In this document: in pieces, positions 1 through 7,423 of the stretch
Layout: the number at the start of each line of letters is the position of its first letter
Position numbering within the stretch: position 1 is the stretch's first letter
Assembly (NCBI RefSeq): GCF_015207655.1
Contig: NZ_JADEWN010000064.1
Coordinates: 1-36,764 of the forward strand
Reading direction: 5' to 3'
Origin: Gloeocapsopsis crepidinum LEGE 06123
GTDB taxonomy: Bacteria > Cyanobacteriota > Cyanobacteriia > Cyanobacteriales > Chroococcidiopsidaceae
Length of the DNA: 36,764 nucleotides
Translations under genes and position numbers: made by a program
The notes under the pieces: model-generated
What the model saw: the letters and a program-made list of their open reading frames with translations, nothing else
Databases searched by the model: none
What the model was told of the DNA's origin: nothing

Positions 1-71
1 CTGATTGAGGTGTCACCTTGTGTGTATGCCTTAACTATTTTTTCTCGCAAGTCGAGCGAGTACGGTTTCAT
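1..71 (-). CDS. IS630-family transposase, N-terminal fragment
   Basis: Reading leftward from the ATG at 71, the product begins MKPYSLDLREKIV and continues KAYTQGDTSI before the window ends. This is the usual opening of IS630-family transposases, whose N-terminal helix-turn-helix binds the element's ends; the DDE catalytic domain would follow. Only 23 complete codons are present, so neither integrity nor activity can be judged. A second, identical fragment sits at the right end of the window on the other strand. The gene is truncated by the window edge rather than by a visible mutation. Confidence 0.75.
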   Translation of the reverse strand, partial: MKPYSLDLREKIVKAYTQGDTSI

Positions 72-128
72 TAGACTTCATTTGTGTACTCCTCTTACTG
101 TACCTCATAAACTTGCAATAGGCTGTAA
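1..128 (-). mobile_element. IS630-family element, 5' end (cut by window edge)
   Basis: Bases 1-128 are the exact reverse complement of 36637-36764. The shared block holds the first 71 bp of an IS630-type transposase gene plus 57 bp upstream. Identity stops right after a TA dinucleotide, which fits the TA target preference of IS630 elements, so the element probably begins CAGCCTATTGC. That boundary is inferred. The rest of the element lies outside the window. Confidence 0.8.
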
Positions 129-693
129 CTGCAAAACCCAGATTCTTTACCTACGGCTCGATGACGCTTCGACGGCAGCACTGCAGCGTATGCTGCCCAA
201 AAATCGGTATAAGCAATGGCGGCCGATACACCGCAGGTAACGAGTTCCACAATTGGTGGGCGGCTGCCTCGTCGCGGGCACCAATATAGACTCCCACAAT
301 CTCACGAGTACCGGCGGCATCCAGCGCTAACCGCACCCACTGTTTGTTGCCCAAGTTATCCACAAACGACCACAACTCATCGCATTGAATCGTTAGGCTC
401 CCCTTTTTTTAGGCGCGATCTCCACTTCACGCCGCACGCCTGCATATTTTTCATTCACGTACAGTTGTAGCCAAGTTTCTGATACCTGCACCGCACGAGT
501 AATACCAGCTAGTGAAATTCGCTCTAACAGCAGTCAATCAATCAGTTCCCGTGTTCATGGGGTCAATCACTTTTTTCGTTGGTTGCTCGACAAATTGCCG
601 CCCACACTCCTGACACAAAAAGCGTTGTTTGCCGTTGTGAATTCGTCCGTTTTTCACGGTTCGAGCAGAGGTACACTTAGGACAGTTGAGCAT
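129..693 (-). pseudogene. IS1-family transposase (InsA/InsB type), broken
   Basis: The InsA-like part starts at 693 (MLNCPKCTSARTVKNGR) with the zinc-finger cysteines CPKC and CQEC. It changes frame near 555, meets an in-frame TGA near 538 (LID-stop-LLLER), and continues as SLAGITRAVQVSETW. It then reaches a run of seven A followed by GGGG at 404-410. A -1 slip there would join it to the InsB-like part (LTIQCDELWSFVDN, then EIVGVYIG). A further frameshift lies near 200, before AYTDFWAAYAAVLPSKRHR. The IS630 insertion removes the C-terminus. The A7 run is probably the family's natural frameshift site; the other lesions are decay. Confidence 0.8.
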
Positions 694-757
694 GGGATAA
701 TACTGAGCAACAGGAACTGTCCCTACTCTAACAATTATCATTACTTCCGTGGCACTA
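129..757 (-). mobile_element. IS1-family element remnant
   Basis: A decayed IS1-type element read on the minus strand. Its outer end is near 757, where the minus strand reads GGTAGTGCCACGG, which is compatible with an IS1-like terminal repeat; just beyond lies phnF-like coding sequence. The other end is lost, because the IS630 copy at 1-128 interrupts the transposase near its C-terminal KES-G region. The order of events is phnF-like gene, then IS1, then IS630. No direct target repeat could be verified because one flank is outside the window. Confidence 0.75.
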
Positions 758-1173
758 CCCCCAATTGGTAAACGAGTGCGCTACAACGACGCACTACAAG
801 CGCAGGGAATCACCGGAGGTTATCAAACATTACAAGCGGATCGCGATTTCTGCTGATTCCAAGGTTGCGCCTAAACTAGATTTGGAACCAGGAGATCCTG
901 TTGCACTGATTGAGATGCTTGACTTAGCAGACAATCAACCTCTTAGTGTTTCTTCAAGCTACTTTCCCCTACACCGCTTTCCAGACATCATCGAGCAATT
1001 TCAAGACACCCAATCTATTTCCAAACTTGTTCGCGAAGTCTACGGCTGCGACCACAGCAGTCAATGTCGATCAGCATGGCAAAGCGATCGAGTACACAGT
1101 CACCCGATTTCGCGGCGATCTGATGGAGTTAGTCATTAATAACGACCTAGATGTCATTAGTCAAGATGATTAA
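758..1173 (+). pseudogene. PhnF-like GntR/UTRA regulator, degraded
   Basis: Pieces of a PhnF-type regulator (GntR family, UTRA effector-binding domain) can be read in more than one plus-strand frame: PIGKRVRYNDALQAQG, then ISADSKVAPKLDLEPGDP, then LSVSSSYFPLHRFPDII, and finally NVDQHGKAIEYTVTRFRGD up to the stop at 1173. The N-terminal winged-helix domain is missing, cut off by the IS1 remnant. There is a frameshift near 840 and another near 1040. The stretch normally found between YGCDH and NVDQHG is shortened, which suggests an internal deletion. PhnF relatives repress phosphonate or other uptake genes, but no phn gene is left here. Non-functional. Confidence 0.7.
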
Positions 1174-1210
1174 AACAATTAGACCTCCTGCATGAAGAGA
1201 ATCGCGAATG

Positions 1211-1316
1211 AATTCGCTGCTATATGAACAAAGTCCACTTCCGTGTACTTACCCACAACAATCTTGTTTGAGTGTACGAACGTACACTTTGCTTGAGTAG
1301 CCCCGACTTTAGTCGG
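1211..1316 (+). repeat. Dispersed intergenic repeat A with three hairpins
   Basis: The stretch contains an imperfect hairpin at 1231-1250 (AAGTCCAC-type arms), a perfect 8-bp inverted repeat with a 2-base spacer at 1271-1288 (AGTGTACG/CGTACACT), and CCGACT/AGTCGG at 1303-1316. The same AATTCGCTGCTA, AAGTCCACCTCCGTGGACTT and ACGACTTTAGTC elements recur at 21371-21420 and, inverted, at 27768-27808. It fills the spacer between the phnF remnant and the 3' end of pepP. Confidence 0.6.
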
Positions 1317-1359
1317 AGGGCATCCGTGATTCATGCTCAGAACTCTGACCCCTAATATA

Positions 1360-2667
1360 TCAACGTTCTAAGTCTGCGATCGCCTTAGGAACACCCGCAG
1401 TTAAAACTTCGTTTCCTGACTCAGTGACTAATACATCATCTTCAATCCGGATACCAATTCCACTCCAACGAAGATCAAGTTCTGGCTGATCTTCTGCGGG
1501 TTTTGTATCGGGAACGATGTATAGTCCTGGTTCAACAGTGAGAACTTGTCCAGGTTGTAGAATTTGGGGATTGTCACCGTGTTGATAGACACCGACATCG
1601 TGAACATCCAAGCCTAACCAGTGTCCTGTACGGTGCATATAGAAAGGTTTATATTTTTCTTCCTCAATAAGCTTGTCGATTTCACCTTTGAGAATACCAA
1701 GTTCGACTAAACCTGTGGTGAGGACGCGCACAGCAGTATCGTGAAACGCATTATAAGGATTTCCTGGTTTCACTTGCGCGATCGCTTGTTGTTGTGCTTC
1801 TAGGACGATTTCATACAGCGCTTTTTGTTCAGGTGTAAACTTACCGCCGACAGGAAATGTCCGCGTGATGTCACCGTTATAGTACTCATAGGCACATCCG
1901 GCATCAATAAGCAGCAGTTGATTGTCCTGCATTTGACAGTTGTTCTCGATGTAGTGCAGCACGCACGCATTGGCACCAGCAGCAACAATTGAGGGATACG
2001 CAGGTCCCATACCACCACGTCGGCGGAAGATATGTTCAATTTCGGCTTGGATTTCGTATTCGTAACACCCAGGTCGGGCGATCGCCATTGCCCGATTATG
2101 AGCCTCAACAGAAATTTCTGCAGCTTTACGCATTAATTCCAACTCCGCTGGGCTTTTTGTTAAACGCATGGCGTGTAAAAGGATACCAACGTCTTCTAAA
2201 GCAATTGGTCCAGTACCGCGTTTTGGGTATGTTGCAAGCAAGCGTTGCCAGTGTTTGAGAATGATGTCGTTAAAAGCGCGATCGCGTCCTAAGCGATAAT
2301 AAATCCGATCAGCTTTGTCAAGATACTGCGGTAATTTTTCATCAAGTTCGGCGATCAGATAAGCTTCATCTGCACCGTAAAGTTCTTTTGCACCTTCTAC
2401 ACCACAACGATAGCCTGTCCAGACTTCCTTTTCTCGCTCTTTGGGTTGGACAAACAAGATAAATCGATGTTCTGGGTGATGTGGTGCTAACACCGCTACA
2501 GCTTCGGCTTCATTAAATCCAGTCAGGTAGAAAAAGTCGCTATCTTGACGGTAAGCATATTCCACATCGTTGTGCATGACTGCTGTAGGCGCACTACGAA
2601 AAATTGCTGTTCCGTTGCCGATTTTTGCCATCAGCTGTTCGCGACGTTGGCGATAATCTGCTTGCAT
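1360..2667 (-). CDS. pepP: Xaa-Pro aminopeptidase (aminopeptidase P)
   Basis: Cytosolic M24B metallopeptidase that removes an N-terminal residue preceding proline. At 435 residues it has the usual length: an aminopeptidase-P N-terminal domain (about 1-130) followed by the pita-bread catalytic domain. All five dinuclear metal ligands are visible: D255 in LIDAG, D266 in NGDITRTFP, H349 in RTGHWLGLDVHD, E379 in TVEPGLY and E409 in IRIED. The supporting histidines of VLHYIENN and GLDVHD are also present. The start at 2667 precedes MQADYRQRRE, the normal beginning of the family. It stands alone on its strand, about 160 bp downstream of the MBL-fold gene, and ends beside repeat A. Confidence 0.93.
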   Translation of the reverse strand: MQADYRQRREQLMAKIGNGTAIFRSAPTAVMHNDVEYAYRQDSDFFYLTGFNEAEAVAVLAPHHPEHRFILFVQPKEREKEVWTGYRCGVEGAKELYGADEAYLIAELDEKLPQYLDKADRIYYRLGRDRAFNDIILKHWQRLLATYPKRGTGPIALEDVGILLHAMRLTKSPAELELMRKAAEISVEAHNRAMAIARPGCYEYEIQAEIEHIFRRRGGMGPAYPSIVAAGANACVLHYIENNCQMQDNQLLLIDAGCAYEYYNGDITRTFPVGGKFTPEQKALYEIVLEAQQQAIAQVKPGNPYNAFHDTAVRVLTTGLVELGILKGEIDKLIEEEKYKPFYMHRTGHWLGLDVHDVGVYQHGDNPQILQPGQVLTVEPGLYIVPDTKPAEDQPELDLRWSGIGIRIEDDVLVTESGNEVLTAGVPKAIADLER

Positions 2668-2680
2668 TACTACTTTTTAA

Positions 2681-2712
2681 AGTTTTGAGTTTTGAGTTTT
2701 AAGTTTTGAGTT
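2681..2712 (+). repeat. Short direct repeats of the GAGTTTT type (repeat B)
   Basis: Four tandem copies of roughly AGTTTTG, joined as AGTTTTGAGTTTTGAGTTTT and onward. The same word family appears in spacers near 5593-5700, 13612-13680, 22003-22083 and 31955-32150, so this looks like a dispersed intergenic repeat rather than a gene-specific signal. Confidence 0.5.
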
Positions 2713-2828
2713 AACCTCATTATTCATAATTCCGCGATGCGGCAAAGTTACTGAATCTTTATGCTCAATTGTAGACGAACCACCTTGAACAAGGCTGCCA
2801 AGGTGGTGATATTAACAGCATGCGATCG

Positions 2829-3599
2829 CTAAAATTGGTAGCTTAATACTTGAATTGCTGAGCCATTTTGTGGTAGATCAGCAGCTCTGATGGTTACTGA
2901 ATCAGAGTTAGAGCGTCGCACAGGCATTCCGTCCATCACAGCGAGGAAATCATCAAGAGCAACAATATCGCAGCTGGCTTCATCTGCTGCTTGGGTACGG
3001 TAGTGAGTGGGAATGACTAGCTTAGGATTCAGCATTTTTACTGCTGCTTGTGCTTCCTGGGGATTATAAGCTTTCGCACCACCTCCCACGGGAACCATTA
3101 CCACATCAGGAGTTCCCATTAAGATTTTTTGTTCAATTGTAATTGGTGCAGCAGCACCTCCCAAGTGCAGAATATTAATACCTGCTTGTGTCCAACGCCA
3201 GGCAACATTTGTTCCAAAACGTCTTCCGCCAACGCGATCGTGGTCTGTGGCTATTCCTTGAAATTGAATATCATTAAATTCATAAACTCCTGGTTCATAA
3301 ATCAAGCGAGGATTACCTGGCACTGCTGCTACAGCACCTTCATCAAGTAACTGACTGCTGATTAAGACTAAATCTGCCTCAATATTGGGAGGGCGATAGC
3401 CAGCAGTACAACCCAATGTTTGAAATGGATTGACTAAGACGCGGGTTCCGCCTCCAGTGAACAGAAAGCAGGTGTGACCTAGCCATCTAACCGATAACGA
3501 ACCTTCTTGTGCTACAGCAGATTGAAATTTAACTAGGGTAGTTGCCATAGTTGTTAGCAAGCCTGCCCCAGCGTATTGCATTAATTGTCGCCGTTTCAT
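2829..3599 (-). CDS. Tat-type MBL-fold protein with altered metal site
   Basis: 256 residues resembling UlaG-like metallo-beta-lactamase-fold hydrolases. The N-terminus (MKRRQLMQYAGAGLL, hydrophobic to about residue 25, then SAVAQ) looks like a twin-arginine signal peptide, so the protein probably leaves the cytoplasm. GHTCFLF (H42), TDHD (H120), LHLGG (H145) and THYR (H199) match fold positions. The usual HxHxDH motif, however, is replaced by SSQLLDEG (81-88), and the Asp of HLGD by Gly. Canonical two-metal hydrolysis is therefore doubtful. From memory, cyanobacterial relatives share this change, so it may be a conserved non-classical subfamily. Its ATG overlaps the trpG stop by 4 bp, so the two are probably translationally coupled. 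Confidence 0.75.
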   Translation of the reverse strand: MKRRQLMQYAGAGLLTTMATTLVKFQSAVAQEGSLSVRWLGHTCFLFTGGGTRVLVNPFQTLGCTAGYRPPNIEADLVLISSQLLDEGAVAAVPGNPRLIYEPGVYEFNDIQFQGIATDHDRVGGRRFGTNVAWRWTQAGINILHLGGAAAPITIEQKILMGTPDVVMVPVGGGAKAYNPQEAQAAVKMLNPKLVIPTHYRTQAADEASCDIVALDDFLAVMDGMPVRRSNSDSVTIRAADLPQNGSAIQVLSYQF

Positions 3600-4192
3600 C
3601 TTTTCTCCAGTTGTTCCAGGAAATTTCGTAGTAGTTGCTTTCCTGAATTTGTCAGCACACTCTCTGGGTGAAATTGGACGCCTTCAATGTGTGGATAGTT
3701 TCGGTGTCTTACACCCATAATTGTGCCGTCGTCTACCCAAGCAGTAACTTCTAGTACGTCTGGGCAGGTTTGCGGATCGATTACTAAACTATGATACCGA
3801 GTTGCGGTCAAAGGATTTTCTAATCCTTTAAAAACACCAATGCCACTGTGGGTAACATCGGATGTTTTACCATGCATAAGTTCTGGCGCAGAGACAATCT
3901 GACCGCCAAAAACTTGACCAATGCTTTGATGTCCTAAACACACGCCGAGAATTGGTAAGTTAGATCCTAGGTGACGAATGATATCTAAAGAAATACCGGC
4001 ATCGTCAGGGCGTCCAGGTCCTGGAGAAATGACGATCCCCGCTGGCTGCAACTGGCGGATTTGCTCTAAGGTAATCTGATCGTTACGGTAGACTTGAATT
4101 TCTGCTGCAACTGGAAATTCTGCTGCCAGTTCCCCTAGGTACTGTACCAAATTATAGGTAAAGCTGTCGTAGTTGTCGATGACTATGAGCAA
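3596..4192 (-). CDS. trpG: Anthranilate / aminodeoxychorismate synthase component II (glutamine amidotransferase)
   Basis: Class I glutamine amidotransferase subunit of 198 residues, the normal length. It releases ammonia from glutamine for the TrpE or PabB partner that makes anthranilate (tryptophan) or aminodeoxychorismate (folate). It shows the N-terminal IDNYDSFTYNLVQYLGE, the oxyanion element SPGPGRPDDAG, the nucleophile C85 in GVCLGHQSIG, and H175 and E177 in FHPES. It lies 31 bp downstream of the DagK-type gene and overlaps the MBL-fold gene by 4 bp. No trpE or pabB is nearby, so sequence alone does not separate TrpG from PabA; in cyanobacteria one subunit may serve both. Confidence 0.9.
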   Translation of the reverse strand: MLIVIDNYDSFTYNLVQYLGELAAEFPVAAEIQVYRNDQITLEQIRQLQPAGIVISPGPGRPDDAGISLDIIRHLGSNLPILGVCLGHQSIGQVFGGQIVSAPELMHGKTSDVTHSGIGVFKGLENPLTATRYHSLVIDPQTCPDVLEVTAWVDDGTIMGVRHRNYPHIEGVQFHPESVLTNSGKQLLRNFLEQLEKR

Positions 4193-4223
4193 GGCTATTT
4201 GTCCTCATTCTTACTCCTCTCTA

Positions 4224-4670
4224 TCATAAAGCGGCACGCACTAAGACTAGTAAAGGAGGTAGTAAGAGAATGCCAGCGACGAGTACAGATGCTAATGCTG
4301 CAACAAGTACAGCACCTGCAGCGCAGTCTTTAGCAACTTTGGCAAGTTCATGATAACTTTGCTTGACGGTCAGATCGACAACAGACTCAATTGCTGTGTT
4401 CATCACTTCTAACGCCAGCACTAATCCACTAGTAATTCCAATAACAGCTAGTTCGATTGCTTGGAGGTGTAATGAAACCCCTAAACTTATTGCTAAAGCA
4501 CCAATTAATAAATGAATGCGAAAATTACGTTGGGTTGTAAAAGTATAACTGATGCCACTCCAGGCGTATCTAAAACTAATCAATAAATTGGTAGCAACTC
4601 GCCAAGAAAACTCCCGCTTTCTCGCAGCTTCTGGTTTGTTCGACTGTGATGTGGAAATTTCTTGAGACAT
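4224..4670 (-). CDS. Diacylglycerol kinase family membrane protein (DagK/UndPK type)
   Basis: 148 residues with a 45-residue cytoplasmic N-terminus followed by three hydrophobic segments (about 52-70, 72-92 and 117-145), the layout of the DgkA/undecaprenol kinase family of small membrane lipid kinases. The family signature is clear: RNFRIHL, then EVMNTAIESVVDL (88-100) with the catalytic and metal-binding Glu residues, then AKDCAAGAVL (113-122). It phosphorylates either diacylglycerol or undecaprenol at the membrane, and the substrate cannot be read from sequence. It sits between ybeY (91 bp upstream) and trpG. From memory, ybeY next to a DagK gene is a recurring order in cyanobacteria and other bacteria. 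Confidence 0.85.
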   Translation of the reverse strand: MSQEISTSQSNKPEAARKREFSWRVATNLLISFRYAWSGISYTFTTQRNFRIHLLIGALAISLGVSLHLQAIELAVIGITSGLVLALEVMNTAIESVVDLTVKQSYHELAKVAKDCAAGAVLVAALASVLVAGILLLPPLLVLVRAAL

Positions 4671-4761
4671 ATACGCGAAACCAGAGCACGGGAGTTATTG
4701 AATAACAAACTGGAGGTAATTTATCATTTTGCGTGGACGTAATTCAGTGACGATGTGCATT

Positions 4762-5322
4762 TTATGAGTGGGTATTGATTGCAAGATTGACTTTTTCTAG
4801 TAAGTTAGCTTGCTGAGTCAACATTTGGTTTAGACTATCATCGTCAGGGTGATCCCAGCCCAGCAGATGAAGTAAACCATGCACTGCTAGCCATGCTAAT
4901 TCAATTTGCAGAGTGTGTTGCTGTTGATTAGCTTGCTTTGCGGCTGTGTCAACCGAAATTACTATATCACCAAGATATAAGGGAAGGTGCGATCGCATCT
5001 CAATCGGTAGAGGGAAATTATTTTCTAATGCTGCAAATGCTAGTACGTCCGTAGGCTTGTCTTGCTGACGATACTGGGCATTCAACACTTGAACTTCAGC
5101 ATCGCTAGTTAAGCGCAGGCTAAGCTCATATCCAAAGGCTGGAGGAAGATCGTCTTGAAGATTTTCGAGCCAGCATTGAAACCATGTTTCCCAAGTCTCT
5201 ACTGCAATCAAGTTGGAGGTAGCTTGCTGCTTGACTTCTGGAGAATCTAAGAAACAATTTTGTACTATGACTTCAATTTGCAGTTGTTGTAAGTCTTCGG
5301 TACTACTTTGTTGTTTTGTCAT
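4762..5322 (-). CDS. ybeY: Endoribonuclease YbeY (rRNA maturation factor)
   Basis: Single-strand RNA endonuclease involved in 16S rRNA 3'-end processing and ribosome quality control. The zinc motif HGxLHLxGxDH is complete: H148, H152 and H158 in VHGLLHLLGWDHPDD. The upstream family blocks RQQDKPTDVLAFA (85-97) and YLGDIVIS (116-123) are also present. At 186 residues it carries an N-terminal extension of some 35 residues compared with E. coli YbeY, which is usual in cyanobacteria. Its ATG overlaps the stop of the DUF3285 gene by 4 bp, indicating translational coupling. Confidence 0.92.
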   Translation of the reverse strand: MTKQQSSTEDLQQLQIEVIVQNCFLDSPEVKQQATSNLIAVETWETWFQCWLENLQDDLPPAFGYELSLRLTSDAEVQVLNAQYRQQDKPTDVLAFAALENNFPLPIEMRSHLPLYLGDIVISVDTAAKQANQQQHTLQIELAWLAVHGLLHLLGWDHPDDDSLNQMLTQQANLLEKVNLAINTHS

Positions 5323-5519
5323 CGAGTTAGATAAGCAAGTCCCACAAGAACGGCTAAAAGCCCAACTGTGGTCAAAATAAAATGTTGTAGCGAAGTAGCT
5401 CGCTTACGCACCATATTACGCATGGCAAGCTTAACATAACTTGGCTTCGGTTCTGTAGTGATTGGGGTAGATGCAGAGGAAGGATTGACAGTTTGCTCTG
5501 GTACAGACGAATTACTCAT
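5319..5519 (-). CDS. DUF3285-family small membrane protein
   Basis: 66 residues. A polar, Ser/Thr/Pro-rich N-terminus of about 27 residues is followed by YVKLAMRNMVRKRATSLQHF and one C-terminal transmembrane helix (about 48-64). I recognise this as the cyanobacterial DUF3285 family; the function is unknown. The basic stretch before the helix suggests a protein anchored by its C-terminus with the N-terminus in the cytoplasm. It is the first gene of the tightly packed run with ybeY (4-bp overlap), so co-expression with ribosome maturation is likely, though any functional link is guesswork. Confidence 0.75.
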   Translation of the reverse strand: MSNSSVPEQTVNPSSASTPITTEPKPSYVKLAMRNMVRKRATSLQHFILTTVGLLAVLVGLAYLTR

Positions 5520-5592
5520 AAAAGAAAGGTGCTCAGGCTTGCAATTAAATATACTGCTATGGATTCTTCCCCCAATGTAGCAGTTGGTGAAA

Positions 5593-5700
5593 GTAGAGAC
5601 TAGGGGCGAGTGACTAGTGGCTAGGAGCTAGTTTTAATTTTTGAATTGAATTAAGTCTTAAACTCAACACTTACACCACTCATAACTCCTAGTCTCCCTC
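5593..5700 (+). repeat. Large imperfect hairpin of repeat family B
   Basis: Outer arms are perfect: GAGACTAGG at 5596-5604 and CCTAGTCTC at 5688-5696. Inner arms such as GAGTGACTAGTGG and CCACTCATAACTCC pair imperfectly. The element lies between the 3' end of prfB and the start of the DUF3285 gene. Similar GACTAGTGGCTAG and AACTCAACACTCATAAC words recur at 13612-13680, 22003-22083 and 31955-32150. It could act as a transcription barrier for prfB or be a small non-autonomous mobile element. Confidence 0.55.
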
Positions 5701-5712
5701 AGCTTTCTTGGA

Positions 5713-6829
5713 CTAAGCACTTTCTACAAGTTGATTTTCTTGACGGAGGTAAGCTTGGATAAATAGATCAATTTCGCCATTCATCACGTCAGCGATCGCA
5801 GTTGTCTCCACATTCGTGCGCAAATCTTTCACGAGTTGATAAGGGTGAAATACATAGTTACGAATTTGGTTTCCCCAAGCGGCTTCTACCATATCGCCTC
5901 GAATTTGGGCAATTTCTTGAGCGCGTTGTTCTTGTGCAACAATCAGTAGTTTTGCTTTGAGAATCGCCAATGCTTTTTCTTTGTTTTGTAACTGACTGCG
6001 CTCTTGAGTACAGCGGACTGCAATACCTGTAGGAATATGAACAATGCGTACTGCTGTTTCTACTTTATTAACGTTTTGCCCGCCTTTGCCACCAGCCCTG
6101 GATGTTGTGACTTCTAAATCTTTTTCCGGTATTTCTAGTTGTACCGAGTTATCTATTTGTGGCATGACTTCTACGCCAGCAAAGCTAGTTTGGCGCTTGC
6201 CATTAGCATTAAAAGGAGAAATCCGAACTAAGCGATGCGTTCCTTTTTCGCCTTGTAAGTATCCGTAAGCATAGCGACCTGAGATTTCCAGCGTAGCAGA
6301 TTTGATTCCTGCTTCATCTCCTTCAGAAAGTTCGGCAAGATTTACCTTATAACCTTGATTTTCTCCCCAACGAGTGTACATCCGCAGTAACATTTCTGCC
6401 CAATCTTGGGCGTCAGTTCCTCCTGCACCAGCATTAATTGTTAGAACTGCACCTTTTTCGTCATAAGGACCTGATAATAACTGTTGTAGCTCCCATTGAT
6501 CGAGTTCTCGATTTAGCTGCACCACATTTGATTCAGCTTCATTTAACAGTGCTTCATCAACTTCTAACTCTAAAAGTTCCAGCACTGCTTTTGTGTCTTC
6601 TAAACTTGCTTGCCATTGTTTGTGCTGTTGCAGATGTGCTTTTAGGTCGTTCATTTCTTGAAGCGTTTGCTGCGCACTCGTTTGATCTTCCCAAAACTCT
6701 GGTTGGGCTGCAATCTGTTCAAGATCTTGAATTTTTGCTGTGAGTGCTGGTACGTCAAAGATAGTCCTGGGTTTTACCCAGGCGATGAGATAACCTTTCG
6801 ACTTCGCGTTTAATTTCTAAGACTTCCAT
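5713..6829 (-). CDS. prfB: Peptide chain release factor 2, with programmed +1 frameshift
   Basis: RF2 ends translation at UGA and UAA. The true start is the ATG at 6829, not an internal ATG at 6654. The first 24 codons end at CTT followed by TGA; slipping forward one base at CTTTGAC gives [15 protein letters not shown] and runs into the long downstream frame. The whole gene then encodes 371 residues, the usual RF2 size. The GGQ motif ([13 protein letters not shown]) for peptide release and the SPF anticodon-like tripeptide ([14 protein letters not shown]) that marks RF2 rather than RF1 are intact. Regulation is autogenous: scarce RF2 lets the ribosome pause at UGA and shift frame. It is transcribed alone, with 594 bp separating it from the divergent sigF. 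Confidence 0.95.
6754..6760 (-). promoter_or_regulatory. prfB recoding site CTTTGAC
   Basis: The minus strand reads CTT TGA C, the canonical RF2 +1 slippery site, with the TGA at codon 25. An AGGA stretch a few bases upstream (within CCCAGGACTATCTTTGAC) can play the Shine-Dalgarno-like stimulator role, though it is weaker than the AGGGGG of E. coli. Confidence 0.92.
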
Positions 6830-7423
6830 ATTATTTGAGTAGACAAGAACTTTGACAAGGGCGATCGCTCTTCTCCTTGATTTGTATTTTCGATTTTAGC
6901 GACTATTGACTACTTCATGACAAGAGTCTTTATCAAGCCTTTCAGTGATTGTTATGAGCTGTTGATTGGATTTCGGCAGGATGAGAGTATCTGGTGATGT
7001 CAAATAGGTACCTTACCTTAAATCCTTACCAGCTATACGGTTGCTACTGTCCTAACCAAATCCTGTGAGAACTGCCATAGAGTCATTTGTTTTGGCGATC
7101 CTCGACTCGAAGTCCTTAATTCCTATTATGTCACTACTTACAACTATTAATTAATTTCAATAAGTAGCTTGGCAATAGATATTTAAGACAAATAATCAAG
7201 TGCTCTAGGGTGTAATAGCTGTAGAGACAACACGCCACCTCTAATACTCAGAGAATATACGTAAAAATGCCGAACTGTCAATAGGCAGCCTTAAGAAATT
7301 CAGTGGAATGACGATGGTTTCTTATGGCTTATCTACGGAAAATAATTTCAGCTTGGATAAAAGTTTAGTCAATTTTTTACAAATTTTTCTAAAACGTTAT
7401 TTGTTTTCTCTATAGGAGTTTTT
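6830..7423. other. Long spacer between divergent prfB and sigF
   Basis: 594 bp with no convincing ORF, tRNA or known RNA. It must hold the promoters for prfB (minus) and sigF (plus). The last 50 bp before sigF are AT-rich, and a good ribosome binding site, AGGAG, sits about 8 bases before its ATG. I could not fix a sigma-70 or SigF promoter with confidence. Confidence 0.5.

Noticed and set aside
1800-2108. Minus-strand ORF of 102 codons inside pepP
   Set aside because: Out-of-frame shadow of pepP, whose catalytic residues are all in the other frame.
6830-7423. tRNA or known small RNA in the prfB-sigF spacer
   Set aside because: No TTCGA/TTCAA T-loop with matching acceptor arms and no known RNA motif was found on reading both strands.
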